Origin: Opitutales bacterium
GTDB lineage: Bacteria; Verrucomicrobiota; Verrucomicrobiia; Opitutales; Oceanipulchritudinaceae
DNA: 42,574 bases
Assembly (NCBI GenBank): GCA_016928295.1
Contig: JAFGLA010000080.1
Coordinates: 1-42,574, forward strand
Reading direction: 5' to 3'
Every line of letters begins with the position of its first letter. Position 1 is the first letter of the stretch. Positions 34,571-41,740 of this stretch are shown piece by piece. A program made the translations under genes and the position numbers. The notes below the pieces were generated by a model. The model saw only the letters and a list, made by a program, of their open reading frames with translations, searched no databases and was not told where the DNA came from.

Positions 34571-34596
34571 TGAAAAAGCTGCCAAAATGCTGGCGG

Positions 34597-35931
34597 CTAC
34601 GCCTTCTCGATCCCGTGGGCAAGGCGCATTTTCACCCCGTCAACAAGGTCGCAAAGCGGCCCCGCGGCCTCGCCACCGGTAGCCATGTCGCGCATCTTGA
34701 ACTTGCCCTCGGCAACTTCCTCGCCGCCGAAAATGAGTGCCAGTCTAGCGCCGGAATTGTCCGCCTGCTTGAACATCTTGCCAAAGCCCGTGGGCTTTAC
34801 CGGATAGTCCACCGAGATTCCGAGCGAACGAAGCGTTGCCACGGCGCGCATGGCGGCGGCGCGTTCAGCCTCTCCGCTGCCGTAAACGACGTAGCAGTCG
34901 AGCGCCGGAAGAAGAGAGGGAAGAAGGCCCTTGCTCTCCAGAATGTCCGCCATCGTGACGTCGCCAGCGGCAAAGCCCGTGGCGTGCAGAGGCGCGTAGC
35001 CGAGTTTTTCGACCAACTTGTCGTAACGCCCGCCTCCGGCCAGAGCGCGGCCCTCGCCGTTGCGTTCAAACACCTCGAAAACAAAGCCCGTGTAGTAGGC
35101 CAGCCCGCGCACGATGCCAAGGTCAACGCGACAGAAATCGGCCAAGCCCATCGCATCGAGAATGCCCCAGAGTTCGCGCCACTGAGCCATGCGGGCCACA
35201 AGAGCGTCCCTGCCAAGGGCGGAAACCCATGCATCAAGCTCGTCAATCGTTGTCACTGCCCGCATCGCGGCCACCTCGTCAAGGAACTTGCCGGCACTAT
35301 CGCCAAGTATGGCAACAAGCTGCTGCTTTGTGTAGTCGGGGTCCACGCGCTCCATTTTGTCCACGATGGACAGGGCGCGTATCGACGCCTCCTCGTCCAG
35401 ACCCAGCTCCGCAAGGAAAGTCATCCACAGGGTGCGATCGCTGAGGCGCAGGACAAAATGCTCCGCCTCCAGCCCGAAACTGCGCATACTCTGGATGCAT
35501 AGCGAGATAAGCTCTGCGTCCGCGCCGGGGCCTTCCTCGCCCATAATGTCGGCGTTAAACTGGTAGAACGAACGCTTGCGCCCCTTCTGCTGCTTCTCGA
35601 AACGGAAGCACTCGCCGATGGAGAACCACTTGATGGGGCGCTTCAGCGAACCGGCGTTTGCGCCCACCATGCGCGCCAGTGTCGGCGTAAGCTCCGGGCG
35701 AAGCGATACCTCTCGCCCGCCCTTGTCGGTGAAATTGAATAGCTGGCTGACTATTTCCGGCCCGCTCTTCTCGGTGAACAGCTCCAAAGACTCCAGCACC
35801 GGCCCGTCGTATTCCTGAAACCCGTGTGCAATGGCCGCAGCCCTCCACTTGCGGAACAGGTAGTTGCGCAAAGCGCAGGCCTGAGGCGGAAAATCGCGAA
35901 AACCGGGCAGAGTCTGAATCTTGCTAGCCAT
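34597..35931 (-). CDS. hisS: Histidine-tRNA ligase
   Basis: A 444-residue class II aminoacyl-tRNA synthetase. The N-terminus IQTLPGFRDFPPQ is the HisRS start. Motif 2 region is FRFEKQQKGRKRSFYQFNADIMG, preceded by SLRPELTPTLARMV. The histidine-specific GLAYYTGFVFEVF and AGGGRYDKLVEKLGY blocks follow, and the C-terminal anticodon domain (about 345-444) is complete. The start at 35931 (MASKIQTLPG) is preferred over an ATG at 35976. It is divergent from purE across 195 bases. A small AAAAGAC/GTCTTTT hairpin (35977-35993) lies in its leader. Confidence 0.96.
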   Translation of the reverse strand: MASKIQTLPGFRDFPPQACALRNYLFRKWRAAAIAHGFQEYDGPVLESLELFTEKSGPEIVSQLFNFTDKGGREVSLRPELTPTLARMVGANAGSLKRPIKWFSIGECFRFEKQQKGRKRSFYQFNADIMGEEGPGADAELISLCIQSMRSFGLEAEHFVLRLSDRTLWMTFLAELGLDEEASIRALSIVDKMERVDPDYTKQQLVAILGDSAGKFLDEVAAMRAVTTIDELDAWVSALGRDALVARMAQWRELWGILDAMGLADFCRVDLGIVRGLAYYTGFVFEVFERNGEGRALAGGGRYDKLVEKLGYAPLHATGFAAGDVTMADILESKGLLPSLLPALDCYVVYGSGEAERAAAMRAVATLRSLGISVDYPVKPTGFGKMFKQADNSGARLALIFGGEEVAEGKFKMRDMATGGEAAGPLCDLVDGVKMRLAHGIEKA

Positions 35932-35976
35932 AGTAAAGGGAACAGTTTCCAAATCATGCCCCTGTTTCGCGAGCAA

Positions 35977-35993
35977 AAAAGACAGAGTCTTTT
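35977..35993. promoter_or_regulatory. Small perfect hairpin upstream of hisS
   Basis: AAAAGAC (35977-35983) and GTCTTTT (35987-35993) flank a 3-base loop, 46 bases before the hisS ATG. On the minus strand the second arm runs into UUUUUU, as in an attenuator or weak terminator. The stem is short and AT-rich, and no leader peptide or T-box was recognised. Confidence 0.25.
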
Positions 35994-36126
35994 CCGAAGG
36001 AATGCTTCACACCCGCCCGCCGATACGAAAGCTGTCCCAACGCACGTATCCGTGAGTAGCTTCAAAAAAACACCGCCATTTGCACGATTTTCTCCCGAAT
36101 GTATCTTTTCCCTTTGCACCCGCACG

Positions 36127-36627
36127 ATGAAATCTTTCACTAATAAAAGTATGGTTGGCATAATAATGGGAAGCACTTCGGACTGGGAAACCATGCGCTC
36201 CGCCGCAAAGCAGCTCGAAGAACTAAACATACCTTACGAGAAGCGCGTCATCAGCGCCCATCGCACACCGGACATTCTGGCCGACTACGCCAGAAGCGCC
36301 GAGGAGCGGGGCCTGAAGATAATAATCGCGGCGGCGGGAGGCGCAGCACACCTTGCGGGCGTTACTGCGGCCTTTACGCAACTGCCCGTTATCGGCGTGC
36401 CCATGATGGGCTGGAGCCTTAGCGGGCTGGATTCGGTCCTGTCCATGGTGAACATGCCCAAGGGCATCCCCGTAATGACGATGTCTATCGGCAAGCCCGG
36501 GGCCATTAACTCGGCACTTGCCGCAGCGTCCATTCTGGCCCTGTCCGACGCAAGCATTCGCGAACGCTACATCGCCTTCCGCGCGCGCCAGGCCGAAGAG
36601 GTCAAAAACGCCACGCTGCCTGAATAG
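36127..36627 (+). CDS. purE: N5-carboxyaminoimidazole ribonucleotide mutase
   Basis: A 166-residue class I PurE, which shifts the carboxyl of N5-CAIR to C4 in purine synthesis. Visible are the MGSTSDWETM start of the fold, the catalytic SAHRTPD (with the essential His), AAAGGAAHLAGV and the substrate loop GVPMMGWSLSGLDSVLSMVNMP. The length fits the bacterial class. The ATG at 36127 is used; MVGIIMGS at 36151 is a possible shorter start. The upstream open frame crosses the divergent promoter region and is not coding. No purK or other pur gene is adjacent. Confidence 0.95.
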   Translation: MKSFTNKSMVGIIMGSTSDWETMRSAAKQLEELNIPYEKRVISAHRTPDILADYARSAEERGLKIIIAAAGGAAHLAGVTAAFTQLPVIGVPMMGWSLSGLDSVLSMVNMPKGIPVMTMSIGKPGAINSALAAASILALSDASIRERYIAFRARQAEEVKNATLPE

Positions 36628-36770
36628 TTGACGACTTAAAGCGACGCGTTTCACGCGCGATAGACAGCTTGCAGAACACATTGGTGCGAAGGGGCGTGGA
36701 AGAAAGCCCCCTCCCGGGTCTCAAACACTTGGGAACAGTCGAAACGTGCGACCATGCAGCAACTTGATCG

Positions 36771-37019
36771 ATGAGCGACGAAGACAGACCGCAGATAGTG
36801 CATATCCTTGGACTCGGCCTTGACAACAGGGACGGGCACAAGCGCCTTACCCGTGCGGAACAGTTTACCGTCGCCGGTGGTTCCGAAGGGACGCACGAAC
36901 GCATGACCGAAACGCTTGTAAAGACCTGCGAAGGCTTGCAGCGAAAGGGCAAAACCCTGCGCGATGCCGACGTTCGCGAGGTCGCGGAGCTTATCGACAA
37001 AAATACGCCCCGCGAATAG
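36771..37019 (+). CDS. Small protein of unknown function
   Basis: 82 residues, acidic and basic mixed, with no membrane segment. The distinctive core is IVHILGLGLDNRDGHKRLTRAEQFTVAGGSEGTHERM, followed by a helix (ETLVKTCEGLQRKGKTL) and DVREVAELIDKNTP. The sharply patterned Gly/Asp/His segment looks conserved rather than random, but I cannot name the family. It precedes the thioredoxin gene by 55 bases on the same strand and may be cotranscribed. The preceding 143-base gap from purE holds GC-rich inverted segments such as GGGGC/GCCCC, and I see no clear promoter in it. Confidence 0.7.
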   Translation: MSDEDRPQIVHILGLGLDNRDGHKRLTRAEQFTVAGGSEGTHERMTETLVKTCEGLQRKGKTLRDADVREVAELIDKNTPRE

Positions 37020-37074
37020 CCAGCCCCTACAAACCGTTTACTCACAACATATCAAAATTGAGACACAGAGAATC

Positions 37075-37395
37075 ATGAGTGAAGTTATCCATGCCAACGA
37101 AGCAAGCTTTGACAAACTGGTAGCCACGCCCGACAAGGTCGTCCTTGTGGACTTCTGGGCGCCCTGGTGCGGCCCTTGCCGCGCTCTCGGCCCACTGCTC
37201 GACAAACTCGCAGCCGAGCAACCCGATGTGGTCGTTGCCAAGGTGAACGTGGACGAGAGCCAAAACCTCGCAGCCCGCTTCAACATCAGCGCGATTCCCG
37301 CCATGTTCATATTCAAGAACGGGCAACTGGCGTCCAAGATCGCCGGTCTTGTGAGCTACGACGCCCTCGTGGCCAAGGTCAACAGCGCCAAGTAG
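37075..37395 (+). CDS. trxA: Thioredoxin
   Basis: A 106-residue cytoplasmic thioredoxin reduced by thioredoxin reductase, serving as a general disulfide reductant. The active site is FWAPWCGPCRAL with Cys32 and Cys35. The buried Asp (VDFW) and the cis-Pro loop ISAIPAMFIF (P75) are in place, and FKNGQLASKIAGLVS is the usual C-terminal segment. There is no signal peptide. The ATG at 37075 gives the normal thioredoxin length; an open frame upstream overlaps the preceding gene. The alpha/beta hydrolase gene begins 11 bases after the stop, so the two probably form one transcript. Confidence 0.97.
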   Translation: MSEVIHANEASFDKLVATPDKVVLVDFWAPWCGPCRALGPLLDKLAAEQPDVVVAKVNVDESQNLAARFNISAIPAMFIFKNGQLASKIAGLVSYDALVAKVNSAK

Positions 37396-37406
37396 CGCGT
37401 CTCTCA

Positions 37407-38204
37407 ATGGAGAGTATTTTACAAAGCCTGCCTCTTCATGCAGACATGCGCGGGGAGGCAGGCACTGCTGTTGTGATTTTGCACGGTCTCTTGGGCGGTG
37501 CGCGCAACTGGCGGGGCGTAGCGGCGGAACTGGCGAAAAATCATCGCGTGTATGCGCTGGACCTTCGTAACCACGGAGCAAGCCCGCACAGCAGCCCGTT
37601 CACGCTGAACGAGATGGCGGCGGACGTCGAAGCGTGGATCGAGTCCCGTCTGCCCGATGAAAAGGTAATACTCATGGGGCACAGCCTCGGAGGAAAGGTG
37701 GCGATGAAGTGCGCCTGCCACAACCCCGGGCTTGTTGGCAAACTCATAATCGTGGACATTTCAAGCGAGGCCGCCCCGCGCCGCTGGACTCATGTGTTCA
37801 AGGCGATGCTGTCGCTGGATCTGGACTCTTTGCAAAACAGGATGGACGCGGAGGAGCGTCTTGAAAAGAACGGCATAGAGGGCTGGGCCTTTCGCAAGTT
37901 CATTTCCAGCAACCTGGCCCAGGACGACTCGGGCCGCTGGGTATGGAGAATCGGCCTCGACGCGCTCGCCGCATCGAGCGACGAGCTTGTGAGCGAAGTC
38001 CTCGAAAACGGCCAGCGTTACGAAGGCCCCACCCTGCTCGTTCGCGGTGAAAAATCCGACTTCGCGCCGGACGCCGACCTGCCCGCGATGCGGGAGCATT
38101 TCCCCGCCCTGCACCTGAGCACAATTGCGGGAGCAGCCCACAATATACATGTGGAATCTCCCCGCCTGTTTCTGGACGCAGTCCGCGCGTTTATCGAAGC
38201 CTGA
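37407..38204 (+). CDS. Alpha/beta-fold hydrolase, YbfF-like esterase
   Basis: 265 residues. VVILHGLLGGARNW is the oxyanion strand-loop, and LDLRNHGASP is typical of the YbfF/MenH-like group. The nucleophile elbow is GHSLGG (S93), VRGEKSDFAPD is the acid region, and the catalytic His lies in GAAHNIHVESP (about H245). A cap domain lies between residues about 125 and 200. YbfF-type enzymes hydrolyse short acyl and acyl-CoA-like esters in the cytoplasm; the natural substrate is unclear. It starts 11 bases after trxA. MenH was considered because a menF-like gene is in the window, but it is 3.5 kb away and the motifs fit YbfF better. Confidence 0.88.
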   Translation: MESILQSLPLHADMRGEAGTAVVILHGLLGGARNWRGVAAELAKNHRVYALDLRNHGASPHSSPFTLNEMAADVEAWIESRLPDEKVILMGHSLGGKVAMKCACHNPGLVGKLIIVDISSEAAPRRWTHVFKAMLSLDLDSLQNRMDAEERLEKNGIEGWAFRKFISSNLAQDDSGRWVWRIGLDALAASSDELVSEVLENGQRYEGPTLLVRGEKSDFAPDADLPAMREHFPALHLSTIAGAAHNIHVESPRLFLDAVRAFIEA

Positions 38205-38296
38205 ACCCGTGTCGCAAGCTCTTGCAGAGGGCAATTCCGCCATGCGCCGTTCCCTTCGGCTTGCAAAGCGTTGACAGGCGCACATTCTCAACACCC

Positions 38297-39226
38297 GTGC
38301 AGACATTAAGATGTGGAGTCGTGGGCGTGGGCTTTCTAGGACAGCACCATGCCCGTATTTATTCCGACATGGTCGGGGCGCAGCTAGTGGGCGTGTGCGA
38401 TGCCAGCGCAGAGCGTGCCGCCGAAATCGCGGCCAAGTATGGCTGCAAGGCATTCACAGACCCTGTCGCGCTCGCCAAGGAATGCGACGCGGTGAGCATA
38501 GTCGTTCCCACGGACTTGCACCACAAGGTAGCAATTCAGCTCCTGCCCCTTGGCGTGCATCTATTCATCGAGAAGCCGCTATGCGCAAGCTCCCGCGAGG
38601 GAGAGGAAATACTCGAAGCGGCTCACAAGGCGGGCGTTCTCGTGCAGGTGGGCCATATCGAGCAGTTCAACCCAGTCATCGGTTACCTTGAGAAGGTAAT
38701 CAACGCGCCGCGCTTCATCACAGCGGACCGGCTTGCCCCGTTTAACCCGCGCGGAACGGAAGTGGGTGTTGTGCTCGATCTTATGATTCACGACATCGGC
38801 GTGATACTGCAACTTGTCAACAGCCCCATCGAGCGCATCGAGGCAGTTGGCGTAAGCGTCGTGACCAAGCGCGAAGACATTGCGAACGCGCGTCTCAGCT
38901 TTGCGAACGGCTGCGTGGCAAACGTCAACACGAGCCGCATCAGCGAAAAGAAGGTGCGCGAACTTCGCGTGTTCCAGCCGGACGCCTACCTGTCGCTCGA
39001 TTATATGAACCAGACGGGACATGTACTGCGCAAGACGCCCACGGGGCTTCAGAGAGAGGAGATTCCAATCGAAAAAGGTGAACCGTTGCGCATCGAGCTG
39101 GAAAGCTTCACCAGCTGCGTAAGGGAACGTCGCACGCCGAAAGTGGATGCGTCTTTTGGAAAGACGGCGCTGGAAATCGCGCTTGAGATTACCGCGCAGA
39201 TTGAAGCCGCCGGTAACAGGGCCTGA
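38297..39226 (+). CDS. Gfo/Idh/MocA-family oxidoreductase
   Basis: 309 residues from a GTG start that gives MQTLRCGVVGVGFLGQHHARIY. TTG at 38222 would add 25 residues lacking family similarity. The Rossmann loop is GVGFLGQHH, the catalytic-lysine motif is EKPL (FIEKPLCAS), and DLMIHDIGVILQLV is the family's DxxxHD helix. The segments HIEQFNPVI, RLAPFNPRGTEVGVVLDLMIHDI and LRVFQPDAYLSLDY match a subgroup often placed among lipid A genes (GnnA-like UDP-GlcNAc 3-dehydrogenases). No aminotransferase or lpx gene is adjacent, so that role is tentative. A terminator overlaps its stop. Confidence 0.86.
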   Translation: MQTLRCGVVGVGFLGQHHARIYSDMVGAQLVGVCDASAERAAEIAAKYGCKAFTDPVALAKECDAVSIVVPTDLHHKVAIQLLPLGVHLFIEKPLCASSREGEEILEAAHKAGVLVQVGHIEQFNPVIGYLEKVINAPRFITADRLAPFNPRGTEVGVVLDLMIHDIGVILQLVNSPIERIEAVGVSVVTKREDIANARLSFANGCVANVNTSRISEKKVRELRVFQPDAYLSLDYMNQTGHVLRKTPTGLQREEIPIEKGEPLRIELESFTSCVRERRTPKVDASFGKTALEIALEITAQIEAAGNRA

Positions 39227-39239
39227 TCGGCGGCTTTCT
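39206..39239 (+). terminator. Terminator overlapping the oxidoreductase stop
   Basis: GCCGCCG (39206-39212) and CGGCGGC (39228-39234) form a 7-bp GC stem around a 15-base loop that includes the TGA, followed by TTTCTT. Confidence 0.6.
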
Positions 39240-39267
39240 TAGCTATCGTCAGTTGTTGTATTTAATG

Positions 39268-39305
39268 AAAAAAGGCGTCCGCAAAAACATGCGAACGCCT
39301 TTTTC
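39268..39305. terminator. Bidirectional intrinsic terminator
   Basis: AAAAAAGGCGTCCGC and GCGAACGCCTTTTTC pair as a stem (AGGCGT/ACGCCT plus CGC/GCG with one C-A mismatch) with loop AAAAACAT. U tracts occur in both directions, between the convergent oxidoreductase and PEP-CTERM genes. Confidence 0.85.
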
Positions 39306-39330
39306 ATGGACAAAATAGACACGACCCGAA

Positions 39331-39990
39331 CTACAAGACAGCCTTGCGACGGCGACGCAGGAATGCGAGTCCTAGTGAGCCCGCTCCGGCAATGGCTGCG
39401 TATGTCGAAGGTTCCGGGACACTCAGATACGGCTTGTTGATGGACGAGTCCGCGCTGTAAAAGCTGAACCCGGAAGAGCCATAATACTCGCCCGATGTGA
39501 AATCGAAGCTGAAGCAAAGGTAGTCATAGCCGTTGTTGAATGCGTTTGTCACGTAGGTCGTTACATCCAAGCTCAGCCAACCAGTAACACCTTCAGGCAT
39601 CGTGTGAATGGTAACATCGCCACCAAGACGCTGGGACGCGTTGCCAGTTGCAGTGGAAGAATCCGTTCTGACCTTAATCGTGCCAGCATTGACAGCGTTG
39701 TCGTAGTGACTCTCTGTAACATATATGTTAAGAGTGCTTTTACCAACGACTTCTGTCAGCCCGCTGATGTCGAACTGGATGTAGGCGTTATGTTTTATTA
39801 CCGTATCGCCTGTGTTGTACATCTGGTAATACGCACCAATCACTGTATCCGTACCGGAATAGAAATCGTAACTGGTACCGAATTCGTCATGGTAGTAACC
39901 GTCATTGAGCGAGGAAGGAGTGATAATCACTCCGAAGGCCGTGGAGGCGAGCGACAGCATGGCCGCAGCAAGAAGGATGGGAGATTTCAT
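39331..39990 (-). CDS. Secreted PEP-CTERM protein with a DNRLRE-like beta domain
   Basis: 219 residues. A Sec signal peptide (MKSPILLAAAMLSLASTAFG) is followed by a beta-rich domain. IQFDISGL, STLNIYV and WLSLDVTTYVTNAF recall DNRLRE-type carbohydrate- or surface-binding domains. The C-terminus is a complete PEP-CTERM sorting signal: VPEPSTY (from residue 191), a hydrophobic stretch and RRRRK. In known systems an exosortase cleaves near PEP and the protein is processed at the envelope, usually in species making exopolysaccharide. No exosortase gene is in the window. Codons here are less GC-rich and Ser/Thr/Tyr content is high, usual for exported proteins. It is divergent from metG. Confidence 0.9.
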   Translation of the reverse strand: MKSPILLAAAMLSLASTAFGVIITPSSLNDGYYHDEFGTSYDFYSGTDTVIGAYYQMYNTGDTVIKHNAYIQFDISGLTEVVGKSTLNIYVTESHYDNAVNAGTIKVRTDSSTATGNASQRLGGDVTIHTMPEGVTGWLSLDVTTYVTNAFNNGYDYLCFSFDFTSGEYYGSSGFSFYSADSSINKPYLSVPEPSTYAAIAGAGSLGLAFLRRRRKAVL

Positions 39991-40144
39991 GCGAGAATGA
40001 CTTTACCACACATAAAACCGTTAGGACAACACGATTACCGATTATTCCCATCTTCGTCACACAATAGCTGCATTTTTTAGACTGGAACAGGCAGCGTCTC
40101 TGTTACAGGATACTCCCTTACCCGCATTTACAGACCCTTTCGAG

Positions 40145-41686
40145 ATGAAGCGCTTCTACATCACAACCGCAATCGACTACGCCAACGGCAAGCCGCACCT
40201 TGGCCACGCCTCCGAAAAGACGCTGACCGACGTCATCGCCCGCTACAAGAGGCACATGGGCGTGCCAGTGCACTTCCTCACCGGCCTTGACGAGCACGGC
40301 ACCAAGGTGCAGCAGAGCGCGCAGAAAAAGGGCGTAACCCCGCAGCAGTTCGTGGACGAAGTGGCCCCCCTCTTCAAGGCACTCTGCGAGAAGATGGAGA
40401 TCTCCAACGACGACTTCATCCGCACCACGGAGCCGCGCCACAAACAAGTAGTGCAGGAATGCCTCCAGCGCCTCTACGACAAGGGCGAAATCTACAAGGG
40501 CGAATACAAGGGCTACTACTCGGTGCGTCAGGAACAGTTCGTAACCGAAAAGGAACGCCTGCCCGACGGAAGCTGGCCCGAAGTGTACGGCCAGATTACC
40601 GAAATCATCGAGCCGAACTACTACTTCCGCCTCTCCAAGTATCAGGACTGGCTGATCGACTTTCTTAACAACAACGACTTCGTGTTCCCGAAGTTCCGCC
40701 AGAAGCAGGTCGTGGAGTTCCTCAAGGAACCGATCAACGACCTCTGCATATCGCGCCCCAAGGAGCGCCTTGAATGGGGCATCGAACTGCCCTTCGACAG
40801 CGGCTACGTGACATACGTCTGGTTCGACGCGCTCATCAACTACGCTAGCGCCGTCGGCATGTTCGGCGAGAAGTTTGACGAATGTTGGCCCTGCGACTGG
40901 CACGTCATCGGCAAGGACATCCTCGTTCCCGCGCACTCGGTTTACTGGCCCATAATGCTCAAGGCCCTGGACATCCCCCTGCCAAAGGGCCTGCTCGTCC
41001 ACGGCTGGTGGCACCTTTCGGGGCAGAAAATGAGCAAGAGCGCAGGCGTCACCGTGGACCCGATGGAGATTGCCGAACAATTCGGCCCGGACGCGCTGCG
41101 CTACTTCCTGACTCGCGAAATGAACGTGGGCCAAGACGCGGACTTCACTTTCGACATTTTCATGGCCCGCTACAATGGCGACCTGGCCAACAGCCTCGGC
41201 AACCTCGTAAGCCGCCTGCTCAACATGACGGGCAAGAGCTTCCCCGAGGGCCTGCCGGGCGCAAGTGTGGACGGCGAGCTGGAAACGGAGCTGCAAAAGC
41301 TCTGGGAGACAACGCACAAGGACGTGCTGGACATGTTCGAAGGCATGGCCTTCCACACGGCGCTTGAGAAGATTTTCGTCTTCATCACGGCCATAAACCG
41401 CTACGCGGAGCAGCGCGCCCCGTGGAAGCTGGCCAAGAGCAAGGACGAGAACGATCTGGCCCTTTACGAGACGAGCCTTGCCACGATGGCGGAGGGGCTG
41501 CGCCTTGCCGTGGCGGCTCTGGCTCCTGTAATGCCGGGTATTTGCGCAAAAATTTACAATCTGCTGGGCGCGGGCGAGATCGGCCTCTGGAAGGACGAGC
41601 TAGACTGGGGAACCCGTCTGAAGGGCAATGTGCTGGGTCAAAAGACGATCCTCTTCCCCAAGCCGGAGATAAAGGTCGAGGAGTAG
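40145..41686 (+). CDS. metG: Methionine-tRNA ligase
   Basis: A 513-residue class I synthetase. The HIGH motif reads HLGH (18-21) in AIDYANGKPHLGHASEKT. KMSKS lies at 295-299. TGLDEHGTKVQQSAQ, DFIRTTEPRHKQVV and YVWFDALINYASAVG are MetRS blocks. The knuckle region reads GYYSVRQEQFVTEKE, where zinc-type enzymes have Cys pairs, so this is the zinc-free form. The C-terminal EMAP-like dimerisation domain of longer MetRS is absent; the chain ends soon after the anticodon-binding helices. Codon use is strongly C-ending, fitting high expression. The isochorismate synthase-like gene begins 55 bases downstream. Confidence 0.97.
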   Translation: MKRFYITTAIDYANGKPHLGHASEKTLTDVIARYKRHMGVPVHFLTGLDEHGTKVQQSAQKKGVTPQQFVDEVAPLFKALCEKMEISNDDFIRTTEPRHKQVVQECLQRLYDKGEIYKGEYKGYYSVRQEQFVTEKERLPDGSWPEVYGQITEIIEPNYYFRLSKYQDWLIDFLNNNDFVFPKFRQKQVVEFLKEPINDLCISRPKERLEWGIELPFDSGYVTYVWFDALINYASAVGMFGEKFDECWPCDWHVIGKDILVPAHSVYWPIMLKALDIPLPKGLLVHGWWHLSGQKMSKSAGVTVDPMEIAEQFGPDALRYFLTREMNVGQDADFTFDIFMARYNGDLANSLGNLVSRLLNMTGKSFPEGLPGASVDGELETELQKLWETTHKDVLDMFEGMAFHTALEKIFVFITAINRYAEQRAPWKLAKSKDENDLALYETSLATMAEGLRLAVAALAPVMPGICAKIYNLLGAGEIGLWKDELDWGTRLKGNVLGQKTILFPKPEIKVEE

Positions 41687-41740
41687 GAATTAGAGGAAAC
41701 AAGAATTTCATCCGCAGATTACGCGGATAAATCTTCTCAA

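Noticed and set aside
37407-38204. Assignment of the hydrolase as MenH
   Set aside because: A menF-like gene in the window makes this tempting, but it is 3.5 kb away with unrelated genes between, and the HGLLGGARNW and LRNHGASP motifs fit YbfF-type esterases.
40118-41356. 412-codon minus-strand open frame inside metG
   Set aside because: Antisense shadow of strongly C-ending metG codons, rich in Val, His and Leu, with no family match.
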